This document shows, one piece after another, positions 26,550 to 34,165 of a stretch of 51,903 bases of DNA. The DNA is from Akkermansia muciniphila (GTDB taxonomy: Bacteria > Verrucomicrobiota > Verrucomicrobiia > Verrucomicrobiales > Akkermansiaceae): assembly GCA_945883695.1 (NCBI GenBank), contig CAMCYK010000012.1, forward strand, positions 1 to 51,903. Direction: 5' to 3'. The notes beneath the pieces are model-generated. The model saw only the letters and a program-made list of their open reading frames with translations, ran no database searches and was not told where the DNA came from. Position 1 is the first letter of the stretch, and every line of letters begins with the position of its first letter. Both the position numbers and the translations under genes were made by a program.

Positions 26550-27418
26550 AGCCGCGCTGGAACATCCTCTACCGCGGACCGCTTTCGAGCTGCAACTACG
26601 CCTGCGGCTACTGTCCCTTCGCGAAGACCCGCAACAGCATCGCGGAGCTGCGCGACGACACCCGCCGCCTCGGAAGTTTCGTCGATTGGATCGAGGCACA
26701 GGCCCCGCGCGAGATCGGCGTGCTGTTCACCCCCTGGGGCGAGGCCTTGATCCATCGCGCCTATCAGCAAGCCCTGCTGCGCCTCGGCGGGATGCCCCAC
26801 GTCCGCCGTGCCGCGATCCAGACCAACCTCGCCTGCGGCTGGAAGTGGCTCGATGCCGCCGACCGCGAACGCGTCGCGCTGTGGTGCACCTATCATCCGA
26901 CCGAGACCACCGTGGAGCGCTTCGCCGCGAAGATCCACATCCTCCACCGCATGGGCATTCGTCACAGCGTCGGCGCGGTCGGGGTAAAGGAGCACTTCCC
27001 GCAAATCGAGCGGCTCCGCGGGCTGCTTCCGGAAAGCACCTATCTGTGGATCAACGCGTTCAAGAAGCACCCGCGCTACTACCAGCCGGAGCAGCTCGAA
27101 TTCCTCACCGCGATCGACCCGCATTTCCCGGTCAACCTCCGCCAGCACCCGAGCCGCGGGAAGAGCTGCCGGGCCGGACAGAGCAGCTTCACGGTCGATG
27201 GCGACGGCACCGCGCGGCGCTGCCACTTCATCGACGCGCCCTTGGGCAACATCCACGATGACGGCTTCGAGTCCCGCCTGGTCGAGCGGAGCTGCCCCAA
27301 CGCGATCTGCGGCTGCCACATCGGCTACGTCCACCTGGACGAGTTGAAGCAGGACGAGATCTACGGCGATGGACTGCTCGAGCGGATCCCGGCGGGTTGG
27401 CCGGAGCGCGGGGCATAG
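26546..27418 (+). CDS. STM4011-family radical SAM protein with extra C-terminal cysteines
   Basis: The product has 290 residues. The cluster motif is SCNYACGYCPF (C16, C20, C23). The C-terminal part has GKSCRAGQ, RRCHFID and SCPNAICGCHIGY. This is a cysteine set of SPASM/twitch type that could bind one or two auxiliary iron-sulfur clusters. That arrangement is common in radical SAM enzymes that modify peptides or larger substrates. It is the last gene of the plus-strand operon (HAD, STM4013, STM4012, STM4011) and ends 26 bases before repeat B3. Substrate unknown. Confidence 0.85.
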   Translation: MKPRWNILYRGPLSSCNYACGYCPFAKTRNSIAELRDDTRRLGSFVDWIEAQAPREIGVLFTPWGEALIHRAYQQALLRLGGMPHVRRAAIQTNLACGWKWLDAADRERVALWCTYHPTETTVERFAAKIHILHRMGIRHSVGAVGVKEHFPQIERLRGLLPESTYLWINAFKKHPRYYQPEQLEFLTAIDPHFPVNLRQHPSRGKSCRAGQSSFTVDGDGTARRCHFIDAPLGNIHDDGFESRLVERSCPNAICGCHIGYVHLDELKQDEIYGDGLLERIPAGWPERGA

Positions 27419-27443
27419 CCCGATTCCCCCGATCCAACATGGC

Positions 27444-27474
27444 AGGGGGTGTCGACCACAGGTCGACACTCCTT
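27444..27474. repeat. GTCGAC palindromic repeat, copy B3
   Basis: A perfect hairpin GTGTCGACC-ACA-GGTCGACAC (27449-27469), flanked by AGGGG and TCCTT, lies between the convergent STM4011 and ECF sigma genes and ends one base before the sigma stop codon. It is the simple single-hairpin form of the B family. It could act as a two-way transcription stop, although no T-run is obvious. Confidence 0.75.
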
Positions 27475-27475
27475 A

Positions 27476-28189
27476 TCATCCGGACCTCGTCTCCGCCGCC
27501 GCGGTCACCCACACCTCGACCAGATGGCGGAACTCGTCCGCGGCGTCCTCGGGATCGGTGGTGGTGGCGGCGATCTCCTCCCGCACCTTTTGCCGGAAGC
27601 GCTGCCGCAGGCGGTGGATCGCGACCTTCAAGGCGGTGGGCGCCAGACCGAGCGCCTCGCCGGCCGCGGCGGGATCGCCGGCCGGACCGCCGTCGAGCCA
27701 GGGGCGGAGGGCTTCGAATTGAGCGCCCTTCCCGGCGGCCCGCATTTCCAAGCCGACGGAATCGAGCGCCCGGCCGATCAGCGCGAGCGCCCAAGCGCGG
27801 TCGAATTCGCGCTCCCAGTCGGGCGACACCCCGGGCTCCGGCGCCTCGTCGAGCGGCACCTGCTCGACGCCACCGCCGCGCTTCGCCGCCGCATCGCGCT
27901 CGCGCCGGTGCGACAGGAAATGCTTCACCGCCGCGAGCAGGTAGCTGCGGAAGCGGCCCTTCGCCGGGTCCGCCGCGCCCAGTTTCTCGCGACCTAACAG
28001 GTCCTCGAAGAACCCGTGCGCCAGATCCTTCGCCCGCTCCGCGTCGCCGCACCAGCGGCGGGTGAATTGAAGTACGGGCTCATAGTAGATGGAGCACAGT
28101 TCCGACAGCGCGGCCCGCGCCACCTCGCCGCGGCCCTGCGCCTTCCGGACGAGGGTCCAGCGGGTGGCGTGGAAGGGCGAGCGGTTCAT
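27476..28189 (-). CDS. ECF-type RNA polymerase sigma factor
   Basis: The product has 237 residues from the ATG at 28189. Region 2 is seen in LSELCSIYYEPVLQFTRRWCGDAERAKDLAHGFFEDLL and FRSYLLAAVKHFLSHRRER; region 4 in AAGEALGLAPTALKVAIHRLRQRFRQKVREEI. The LAHGFFEDLL form resembles the sigma factors that travel with Ser/Thr kinases in Planctomycetes and Verrucomicrobia. It lies 23 bases downstream of such a kinase gene on the same strand. The kinase may control it by phosphorylation; no anti-sigma factor is visible. Its targets cannot be told from sequence. Confidence 0.85.
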   Translation of the reverse strand: MNRSPFHATRWTLVRKAQGRGEVARAALSELCSIYYEPVLQFTRRWCGDAERAKDLAHGFFEDLLGREKLGAADPAKGRFRSYLLAAVKHFLSHRRERDAAAKRGGGVEQVPLDEAPEPGVSPDWEREFDRAWALALIGRALDSVGLEMRAAGKGAQFEALRPWLDGGPAGDPAAAGEALGLAPTALKVAIHRLRQRFRQKVREEIAATTTDPEDAADEFRHLVEVWVTAAAETRSG

Positions 28190-28212
28190 GGTTCCGTGGG
28201 CGGACTGGATGT

Positions 28213-29634
28213 TCAGCGGGAGATCTTGTTCAACTTCCAACCGCCGTCTTCGAGGACCATTTCGAATCCGATTTCGCGGGCCGGGTCGTCGATCATCCGC
28301 ACGACCACGTTTGCCGTCGTTTCGTCAAGCTGGCGGGCGCGGGCGACGGTGACCCGCGTGAAATCGCCGAAGAACACGGAACCGTCGGGTTGCCTGACCA
28401 TCGCGGCAAATGACCGCGACATCCCGGCGAGGAAGGATTTCTCGTCGCGATCGCGTGCCGCCGAGAGCAAGGCTTCGACCGCGGCTTGGGGGGTCGCGGG
28501 AGCGGTGGGAGGAGCCGACACGGCGGCGGCTCCCGGCGACACCGGCGATCTCGAAAGCTGGTACCATACCACGGGGAGCAGCAGGATACCGAAGGCGAGC
28601 CCGGCAAGCCCGGCGACCCACCGCAGCCAGGCCGGACTCTTGATCCTCCCGGTCGCGGATCCCGCGGCCACGGCCGTTGGTGCCTCGCTTCGGGACCATG
28701 GATCCGTCGCGCTCCCTTGGCCGGGCACCCGGTCAAAATCCCGGACGCCCGACCTCAGCTCGTCCGCGCTCTGGAACCGCTTCTCCCGCTCTTTCTCCAA
28801 GGTGCGGAACACCACCTCGTCGAGCCGCGGGTCGCTCGCCGACTTCTCGCTCGGCGCGGGGAAGCGGCCGAGCGGGAGTTCGCCGGTGAGCATCTCGTAA
28901 AAGACCACGCCGAGGCTGTAGAGGTCGGCGCGGTGGTCGACCTCGTGGGGCCGCTCGATCTGCTCCGGCGCGATGTAAGCGGCGGAACCGAGGAAGTTGC
29001 CGGTCCGGGTCAGCGTGAAGTCCATCCGTTCGTCGCCCGCCATCCGCGCGATCCCGAAGTCGGCGACTTTCACCCGGCCCTTCGGATCCAACAGGATGTT
29101 CTCCGGCTTGATGTCGCGGTGCAGCACGCCGTGGTCGTGGGCATATTGCAGCGCCGCGCAGAGTTCGGGGATCAAGGCCAGCGCCTGCGCCGGGGTGAAG
29201 CGCGCGGCTTGCATCGCCTGGCGCAGGTTGACCCCGTCGACGTATTCCATCGTCAGCCAGAAGTAGCCGGCGCTTTCGCCGAAATCATGGACCGCCACGA
29301 TGTTCGGATGGCTCAGCTTCGCCAGGGCCCGCGCTTCCCGCGAGAAGCGCTCGGCGAATCCGGGATCGTGCTCCAGCCCGGGCAGCAGGATCTTCAGGGC
29401 CACCAGCCGGTCGAGCCGCGGCTGGCGCGCCTTGTAGACGACCCCCATCCCGCCGCGGCCGATGCATTCGAGGATTTCGAACTGCGGCAGGGCGGCGCGC
29501 AGCTCATCGATGGGCGGGAGGTCCGGCGGCACGGCGTCCTCGCGGGCACCGAGCAAGACGCAGACGGGACAAAGGCCGCCGGGAGCTTCCGGCGGCAAGG
29601 GGCGACGACAGGAGGGGCAGAGTTCTTGAGTCAC
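28213..29634 (-). CDS. Membrane-anchored Ser/Thr protein kinase with N-terminal zinc ribbon
   Basis: The product has 473 residues. It begins with a four-cysteine ribbon (CPSCRRP...CPVC). The kinase domain shows GRGGMGVVY (P-loop), VALK (K81), HRDIKPEN (172-179), DFG (192-194) and GSAAYIAPEQI. A single membrane helix WVAGLAGLAFGILLLPVVWY follows a linker, then a periplasmic domain of about 100 residues ending GGWKLNKI, similar to SnoaL/DUF4878-like folds. It probably senses an envelope signal and phosphorylates cytosolic partners, with the ECF sigma factor encoded just downstream an obvious candidate. The pairing is known for this phylum; the direct link is inferred. Confidence 0.9.
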   Translation of the reverse strand: MTQELCPSCRRPLPPEAPGGLCPVCVLLGAREDAVPPDLPPIDELRAALPQFEILECIGRGGMGVVYKARQPRLDRLVALKILLPGLEHDPGFAERFSREARALAKLSHPNIVAVHDFGESAGYFWLTMEYVDGVNLRQAMQAARFTPAQALALIPELCAALQYAHDHGVLHRDIKPENILLDPKGRVKVADFGIARMAGDERMDFTLTRTGNFLGSAAYIAPEQIERPHEVDHRADLYSLGVVFYEMLTGELPLGRFPAPSEKSASDPRLDEVVFRTLEKEREKRFQSADELRSGVRDFDRVPGQGSATDPWSRSEAPTAVAAGSATGRIKSPAWLRWVAGLAGLAFGILLLPVVWYQLSRSPVSPGAAAVSAPPTAPATPQAAVEALLSAARDRDEKSFLAGMSRSFAAMVRQPDGSVFFGDFTRVTVARARQLDETTANVVVRMIDDPAREIGFEMVLEDGGWKLNKISR

Positions 29635-29687
29635 ATCCGATCCTGACGGAAACCCGCGGGGCGGTTACACGGGTCGGCCAACTTTTT

Positions 29688-30035
29688 TCAGTGCCGCTTC
29701 TGGGTCATCATGAATTCGTTGCCCTCGGGATCGACGCACATCGCGAGGTGCAGCGGGTCGTCCGGGGTGTCGTTCGGCTCGCGGGCCAGCGCGCCGCCAC
29801 ACTCGAGCAGCCGGGCGATCCCCTCCCTCAGGTCATCGAGCTGGAACGACAGTCCGGTCCAGGTCCGCTGGCCCTCGCCGCCGCCATGGATGCCGAGGGT
29901 GGCGCCGGCGATCACGATCTCGCTCCAGACCTCGGACTCGAAGCTGACCACACCGCCGAAGAGTTCACGATAGAACTTCAAGCAACGCTGCCAGTCGGCG
30001 GCCCAGAGGACGTATTTCACTTTTTCAACCTGCAT
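29688..30035 (-). CDS. VOC/glyoxalase-like (PhnB-type) protein
   Basis: The product has 115 residues and forms one VOC module of two beta-alpha-beta-beta-beta units: KYVLWAADWQRCLKFYRELFGG, then a second half ending MCVDPEGNEFMMTQ. The DPEGNEF motif is typical of glyoxalase/bleomycin-resistance proteins and carries a metal-ligand Glu. Such proteins dimerise and serve as isomerases, dioxygenases or drug binders, so substrate and activity cannot be assigned. It is transcribed alone, towards the kinase gene, 53 bases away. The 210 bases upstream, up to the WXXGXW gene, hold no gene I can see. Confidence 0.8.
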   Translation of the reverse strand: MQVEKVKYVLWAADWQRCLKFYRELFGGVVSFESEVWSEIVIAGATLGIHGGGEGQRTWTGLSFQLDDLREGIARLLECGGALAREPNDTPDDPLHLAMCVDPEGNEFMMTQKRH

Positions 30036-30245
30036 CTTGTTTGAAGCGGCATCATGCGGAAGGGAGGGCGGCTTCGGCAATGCCGCTTCACGGGATTTCG
30101 CGAAAGTTTTTCCGCGACGCGGATCTGATTGACCATGAATCACCGGCGGCCGCACCCGGATGTGGACCCGCACATTCCGATTGAATGAACAAGTGGCGCG
30201 ATCCGTCTGCCGGGTGTCCCTTTGATCCAACCAGGATTTCCTATC

Positions 30246-32444
30246 ATGAAACCACGATACTTTCCCATGCTGGGCAGCCTGTTCGCCTTCACGGCGGCCG
30301 GAACCTTGCTGCTGCCTTCCGCGGCCCCCGCGCTCTCGACCGAGGTCGCGGAGAACGCCGACCTTGAAGTGCTGACCCGCGGCCCGGTCCACGAGGCCTT
30401 CGCGGAGTCGGTGAGCTTCGAACCGATGGCGGGCTTCACGGTCCGCACCGCACCGCCGGCAGCCATCGAGGAACTGCCGCCCGACCAGCAGCCCGAGGGC
30501 GACAATGTCACCTGGATCTCCGGCTACTGGGCCTGGGACGACGACCGGAGTGATTTCCTGTGGATCAGCGGCGTCTGGCGCAACATCCCGCCGGGCCGCC
30601 AGTGGGTCCCGGGCTATTGGGACGACCTCGGCGACGGCAGCCACCAGTGGGTGTCCGGCTATTGGGCCGACAGCACGACCGAGGAGGTCGACTACGTCGA
30701 AACCGCCCCGCCGGCGAGCATCGACGTCGGCCCGAACATCGCCGCTCCGTCGGAAGACCATAGCTGGGTCCCGGGCAACTGGATGTGGAACGAGTCCCGC
30801 TACGCCTGGCGTCCGGGTTACTGGCTTCCCCTGCGCCCGAACTGGACCTGGGTGCCGGCCCGCCACTGCTGGACCCCCCGCGGCTACCTCTACAACGACG
30901 GCTACTGGGATTACGCGGTGCAGAGCCGCGGCGTGCTGTTCGCGCCGGTCCACTTCCGCCACAACGTCTGGAGCAATCCGGGGTACTACTACACGCCTAG
31001 TATCGTGGTCGGCCTGAAGGTCTTCAGCAACCACCTGTTCATCCACCCGCGCCGCTGCCACTACTACTTCGGCGACTACTACGCCCCGCGCTACCGCGAC
31101 TCCGGGTTTTACGCCAGCTTCTCGTGGCACCGCGCCCATCGCGGCTACGACCCGATCTACGCCTACAACCGCTGGGACAACCGCCACGACCGCGGCTGGG
31201 ACCGGCGCTGCGACGACAACTTCAATTACTTCCGCGACAACGACGGCTATCGTCCGCCGCACACCTGGGCGGCGATGCAGGGCTTGCGCGGCCAGAGCTT
31301 CGACAACGACCGCAACCGTAGCCGGCTCTTCGCGAATTCGTTCGACGGCTTCGTGAAAAGTCCCGAACGGGGCGAGCAGCGGTTCCGCGCCCTCGATCAG
31401 GACCGCCGCCAGCAGTTCGTGACCCAGAGCAAGCAGCTGCGCGACTTCGGCCAGCAACGCCGCCAGATTGAAGCCCGCCGGCCCGCGATCGCGGAAAGCG
31501 GCCGCACCGGAGTGGCCCGCGAGCCGCTCCGTCGTTCGCCGGTGGTCGGTCGCCAGGCGGAACAGTTCGCCAAGAGCGAGGCCCCTCCGCAGCGGCCGGA
31601 ACCACGCGGCAACCGCGTCCGTGAATCCCGCGCCGGAGCCTTGTCGGGCGGTGCCACCCGTGCCGGACGCACGGCCGAGGATCGCCAAGCCCTTCCCGGG
31701 ATCACCCGGGGCGGGCAGGTCACTCCCTCCACCGACGGAACCCGGCCAGGCCGCGGCGTGAATCCGCTGAGTCGCACCCGCGAACTGCCGGGCAAGAATT
31801 CCGACCCTGCGGCCGGCCGCACCGTCAAGCCGGAGCGGCAGCCGCAGGTGAGCCCCGGCCGCCAGACCCAGCCGCGGCCCGGAATTCGCGAAGCTCCGAC
31901 CCGCGAACCGAAGGTGACTCCCGGACGTGGCATTCAGCCGAAGCCGCAGACACGCGAGACCCCGCAACGGCAAGCGACCCCGCAGCGCCAGGCCACCCCG
32001 CAGCGCCAGGCGACTCCCACCCCGTCGGTCCGCCCAGTGACCCCACAACGTCAAGTGACCCCGTCGGTCCGCCCAGTGACCCCACAACGTCAAGTGACTC
32101 CGTCGGTCCGGCCAGCGACTCCGCAACGCCAAGCGACTCCGTCGGTTCGCCAAGCCACCCCGCAGCGTCAGGCAACGCCCAAGCCGCAGGTTCGCCAAGC
32201 CACCCCGCAGCGCCAGGCAACGCCTAGGCCGCCGGTCCGCCAGGCCACCCCGCAGCGCCAAGCCACGCCCCGGCCGCAGGTTCGCCAAGCGACTCCACAA
32301 CGCCAAGCAACTCCACAACGCCAAGTCCAGCCCCAGCCCCAGCGGCAGGCCACGCCTCAACGCCAAATCCAGCCTCAGCGCCAGGCCCTGCCCCAGGCCC
32401 CGGGCCGGGAGAAGAGCGGTGGCAGGGGTCGGCCGGATGCTTGA
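30246..32444 (+). CDS. Exported WXXGXW-repeat protein with long Pro/Gln/Arg tandem-repeat tail
   Basis: The product has 732 residues. It starts with a signal peptide (MKPRYFPMLGSLFAFTAAGTLLLPSAAPALS). Residues 80-260 carry repeats of the WXXGXW family: WISGYWAWDDD, WVPGYWDDLGDG, WVSGYWADS, WVPGNWMWNESRYAWRPGYW. An aromatic, His-rich region follows (YYYTPSIVV, CHYYFGDYY). The last 330 residues are low-complexity and basic, with units such as PSVRPVTPQRQV repeated. It is most likely an envelope or matrix protein; its function is unknown. A strong terminator follows 28 bases after the stop. A decayed second copy of its 3' end lies at 33783-33866. Confidence 0.8.
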   Translation: MKPRYFPMLGSLFAFTAAGTLLLPSAAPALSTEVAENADLEVLTRGPVHEAFAESVSFEPMAGFTVRTAPPAAIEELPPDQQPEGDNVTWISGYWAWDDDRSDFLWISGVWRNIPPGRQWVPGYWDDLGDGSHQWVSGYWADSTTEEVDYVETAPPASIDVGPNIAAPSEDHSWVPGNWMWNESRYAWRPGYWLPLRPNWTWVPARHCWTPRGYLYNDGYWDYAVQSRGVLFAPVHFRHNVWSNPGYYYTPSIVVGLKVFSNHLFIHPRRCHYYFGDYYAPRYRDSGFYASFSWHRAHRGYDPIYAYNRWDNRHDRGWDRRCDDNFNYFRDNDGYRPPHTWAAMQGLRGQSFDNDRNRSRLFANSFDGFVKSPERGEQRFRALDQDRRQQFVTQSKQLRDFGQQRRQIEARRPAIAESGRTGVAREPLRRSPVVGRQAEQFAKSEAPPQRPEPRGNRVRESRAGALSGGATRAGRTAEDRQALPGITRGGQVTPSTDGTRPGRGVNPLSRTRELPGKNSDPAAGRTVKPERQPQVSPGRQTQPRPGIREAPTREPKVTPGRGIQPKPQTRETPQRQATPQRQATPQRQATPTPSVRPVTPQRQVTPSVRPVTPQRQVTPSVRPATPQRQATPSVRQATPQRQATPKPQVRQATPQRQATPRPPVRQATPQRQATPRPQVRQATPQRQATPQRQVQPQPQRQATPQRQIQPQRQALPQAPGREKSGGRGRPDA
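31963..32400 (+). repeat. Coding tandem repeats (12-residue and shorter TPQRQA units)
   Basis: Within the 3' part of the WXXGXW gene, the 36-base unit coding PSVRPVTPQRQV occurs in near-identical tandem copies between about 32020 and 32140. It is surrounded by variants of RQATPQ, PPVRQATPQ and PQVRQATPQ. Such tracts change copy number easily by slippage or recombination and produce a disordered, positively charged tail. Confidence 0.8.
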
Positions 32445-32472
32445 TTCAAAGCGAGTCGCCCCGACGACCATC

Positions 32473-32504
32473 GCCGCGCGGAGAAACTCTCCGCGCGGCT
32501 TTTT
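32473..32504 (+). terminator. Rho-independent terminator after the WXXGXW gene
   Basis: An 11-base-pair stem, GCCGCGCGGAG paired with CTCCGCGCGGC, around a five-base loop, is followed directly by TTTTT on the plus strand, 28 bases after the stop codon. Confidence 0.9.
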
Positions 32505-32516
32505 CGTTGAGGAATT

Positions 32517-32578
32517 CCGCGAAGCGGTAAGGAGCCACGACACTCCTGTCGTGTTGGACGGTCGGTCCGCGCCACCCT
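32517..32578. repeat. Intergenic repeat family C, copy C1
   Basis: A 62-base element with the hairpin ACGACA-CTCC-TGTCGT and the tail GGACGGTCGGTCCGCGCC. It is nearly identical to C2 at 34008-34069; a partial copy lies at 34130-34150. The remaining sequence from 32579 to 32823 shows no gene or structure I can name. Confidence 0.75.
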
Positions 32579-32823
32579 GAAAGTGCCCTTTGGATGGTGC
32601 GCCACGCGCATGGCATATAGCCTTGCCGCATGCCACGGATGCCACTGGCTTCCAGAGATTTAAGGAGAGTCGTTCACTCCGCGATCCGGGGCTGATGGTG
32701 GCGACTTGCGCTTGCTCGGAGGAACGGGCCATCTTGCACCCGGCAAATCAAACCTCCGAATACACTTCGCTGCCTGCGATGATTCCAATGATGCGGAGAT
32801 GGGACATGCAGTTCGAAGCAGAT

Positions 32824-33207
32824 TCACACAGGCAACACTTCACGCCGTGAAGTGATGATGTAGGCTTGTTCGATTCTTATCCCACTGAAGTTGCATCTGG
32901 AGATTTCCGACAGGCTGTGCTCCACATTCAATGCCGCCTGAATTGCCCCCAAAATCGGCTGATTTCTTTCAATAATGACGATTCGTGAGAGCCTTTGAAG
33001 TTCCTCCGCTGTTCCCAAGGCCTGGATTTTAGGAGCTAGGAATCGAAGGCCCGCACTTTTGTCCGCCTCCAGCCATGGAGCGTTCACCAGAACGTCCCAA
33101 GAGTCGACCGCGTCCTCCCGAAGGATTAGTGCGAAGAGGAGAAACCGCCCCTTCTCCCCGGCGATTTCCTTTTCCAAGCTCCTGAGTTTCTCGGCGAAAT
33201 CCTTCAT
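32824..33207 (-). CDS. Partner protein of a HEPN two-gene module, 127 aa
   Basis: The product has 127 residues and no signal peptide. The ATG overlaps the TGA of the HEPN gene by four bases. Its sequence (EKGRFLLFALILREDAVDSWDVLVNAPWLEADKS, later LSRIVIIERNQPIL and AYIITSR) matches what I recall of small proteins regularly encoded next to HEPN-domain proteins. HEPN two-gene modules are often toxin-antitoxin or defence units in which HEPN is the RNase. Here the partner looks intact while the HEPN gene has a stop codon. The family has no function I can name. Confidence 0.65.
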   Translation of the reverse strand: MKDFAEKLRSLEKEIAGEKGRFLLFALILREDAVDSWDVLVNAPWLEADKSAGLRFLAPKIQALGTAEELQRLSRIVIIERNQPILGAIQAALNVEHSLSEISRCNFSGIRIEQAYIITSRREVLPV

Positions 33208-33599
33208 ATCGTCTTTAGCAGCGTTTTTGCGGAATCAAGCATGATCCTGGCATCCGTCTCGTTTGCCGTTCCAATTGGATTGTATCGGTCCTCCGGCTTC
33301 CAAATCATCACCCCTGACCATTCGGCCAGATACTTCCCTTTTACAATCGCGGCTTTGCCGCTAAGCCTCAGCAACATTTCCAGATCATGGACCTTGAACG
33401 ATGCCAAGCCCTGAAACTCGGCATTCGTCTGCGGATAGCCCGCCTATTTGAGGGTCTTGCAGATCCTAGCCTTCAGGGCGAGTTCGACCGAATACCCGCA
33501 GAGGTAGCTCGCTCCATCAAAGCGTTTGGCCCGGTGAAGGGCCTCCGCATCGCTCAAGCGAGCGAAAGCAATCCGGCGCATTTCCTGAGTCGAGAGCAT
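33204..33599 (-). pseudogene. HEPN-domain protein gene interrupted by an in-frame TAG
   Basis: From the ATG at 33599 the frame reads LSTQEMRRIAFARLSDAEAL and YLCGYSVELALKARICKTLK, then TAG (33444-33446), and continues in the same frame with AGYPQTNAEFQGLASFKVHD and ...YLAEWSGVMIWKPEDRYNPIG to a TGA at 33204-33206. Related HEPN proteins have Trp right after the KTL(K/N/G) stretch, so a single TGG-to-TAG change explains the break. Both halves otherwise look conserved, so the mutation is probably recent, or the stop is read through. The HEPN fold is usually an RNase or dimerisation domain; an RX4-6H motif is not obvious here. Confidence 0.75.
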
Positions 33600-33782
33600 C
33601 TGCAGAAGTAGTCCGGGAGACAGAACGACTCCGCCCCGCGGAAATCGTGAAGGGGTTGGAAGTGTTTTGAAGGACGCACCCAAGCGTAGCTTCCCAGTTC
33701 GCATTGCCAAGATCGTTATTGGCCGGGGCTTGATGGAAGTCCGGCGAAACCTCGAGCCAGGCTTTCAGGCACGCGGCGTCTG

Positions 33783-33866
33783 GCGACGCCGCAACGCCAG
33801 GCCCAGCCTGAGCGGCAGGCCCCGAGCCGGGAGAAAGGCGGCGGCAGGGGCCGCCCGGACGCTTGA
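33783..33866 (+). pseudogene. Duplicated 3' end of the WXXGXW-repeat gene
   Basis: These 84 bases read ATPQRQAQPERQ followed by APSREKGGGRGRPDA and a TGA. This matches the end of the protein encoded at 30246-32444 (PGREKSGGRGRPDA plus stop). The similarity runs on through the spacer (GATTCAAAGCGA) and a matching terminator. No upstream part of the gene is present, so it is a remnant of a tandem duplication or of an insertion between two copies. It differs at several bases and is not very recent. The segment 33600-33782 holds nothing I recognise. Confidence 0.75.
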
Positions 33867-33895
33867 TTCAAAGCGAATCGCCCCTGTCCTCAATC

Positions 33896-33929
33896 GCCGC
33901 GCGGAGATTTTTTCTCCGCGCGGCTTTTT
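33896..33929 (+). terminator. Terminator copy belonging to the duplicated gene end
   Basis: A 12-base-pair stem, GCCGCGCGGAGA paired with TCTCCGCGCGGC, around a T5 loop is followed by TTTTT. It is homologous to the terminator at 32473-32504, but no intact gene ends before it. Confidence 0.85.
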
Positions 33930-34007
33930 CATCCACCGATCCCGATGGCCCGGGCCGAACCCGATCCGGATTGCAGGACCTCCGAAGTGGCGGCAGCGCG
34001 GTGATGA

Positions 34008-34150
34008 CCGCGAAGCGGTAGGGAGCCACGACACTCCTGTCGTGTTGGACGGTCGGCCCGCGCCACCCTTGCAGCGGCCCGTGGTTGGGTGACGGGACAA
34101 GAGTGTCCCTGCTCCTTATGGCTGGGCGCAGCCACGACACTCCTGCCGAA
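34008..34150. repeat. Intergenic repeat family C: copy C2 and partial C3
   Basis: C2 (34008-34069) matches C1 at 32517-32578 nearly base for base, including the ACGACA-CTCC-TGTCGT hairpin. A partial copy with AGCCACGACACTCCTGCCGA lies at 34130-34150, ending just before the RseP stop codon. No gene is seen from 33867 to 34165. Confidence 0.75.
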
Positions 34151-34165
34151 TGTCGCTGCCCCCCC

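Noticed and set aside
31963..32400. CRISPR-like regular repeats
   Set aside because: The repeats lie inside a coding frame, without unique spacers of constant length, and code for TPQRQ units.
29688..32732. A 1014-residue minus-strand frame through the WXXGXW gene
   Set aside because: Only its last 115 residues, the VOC protein at 29688-30035, are real; the rest is an antisense shadow of the repeat tail (LALRGGLA-type repeats).
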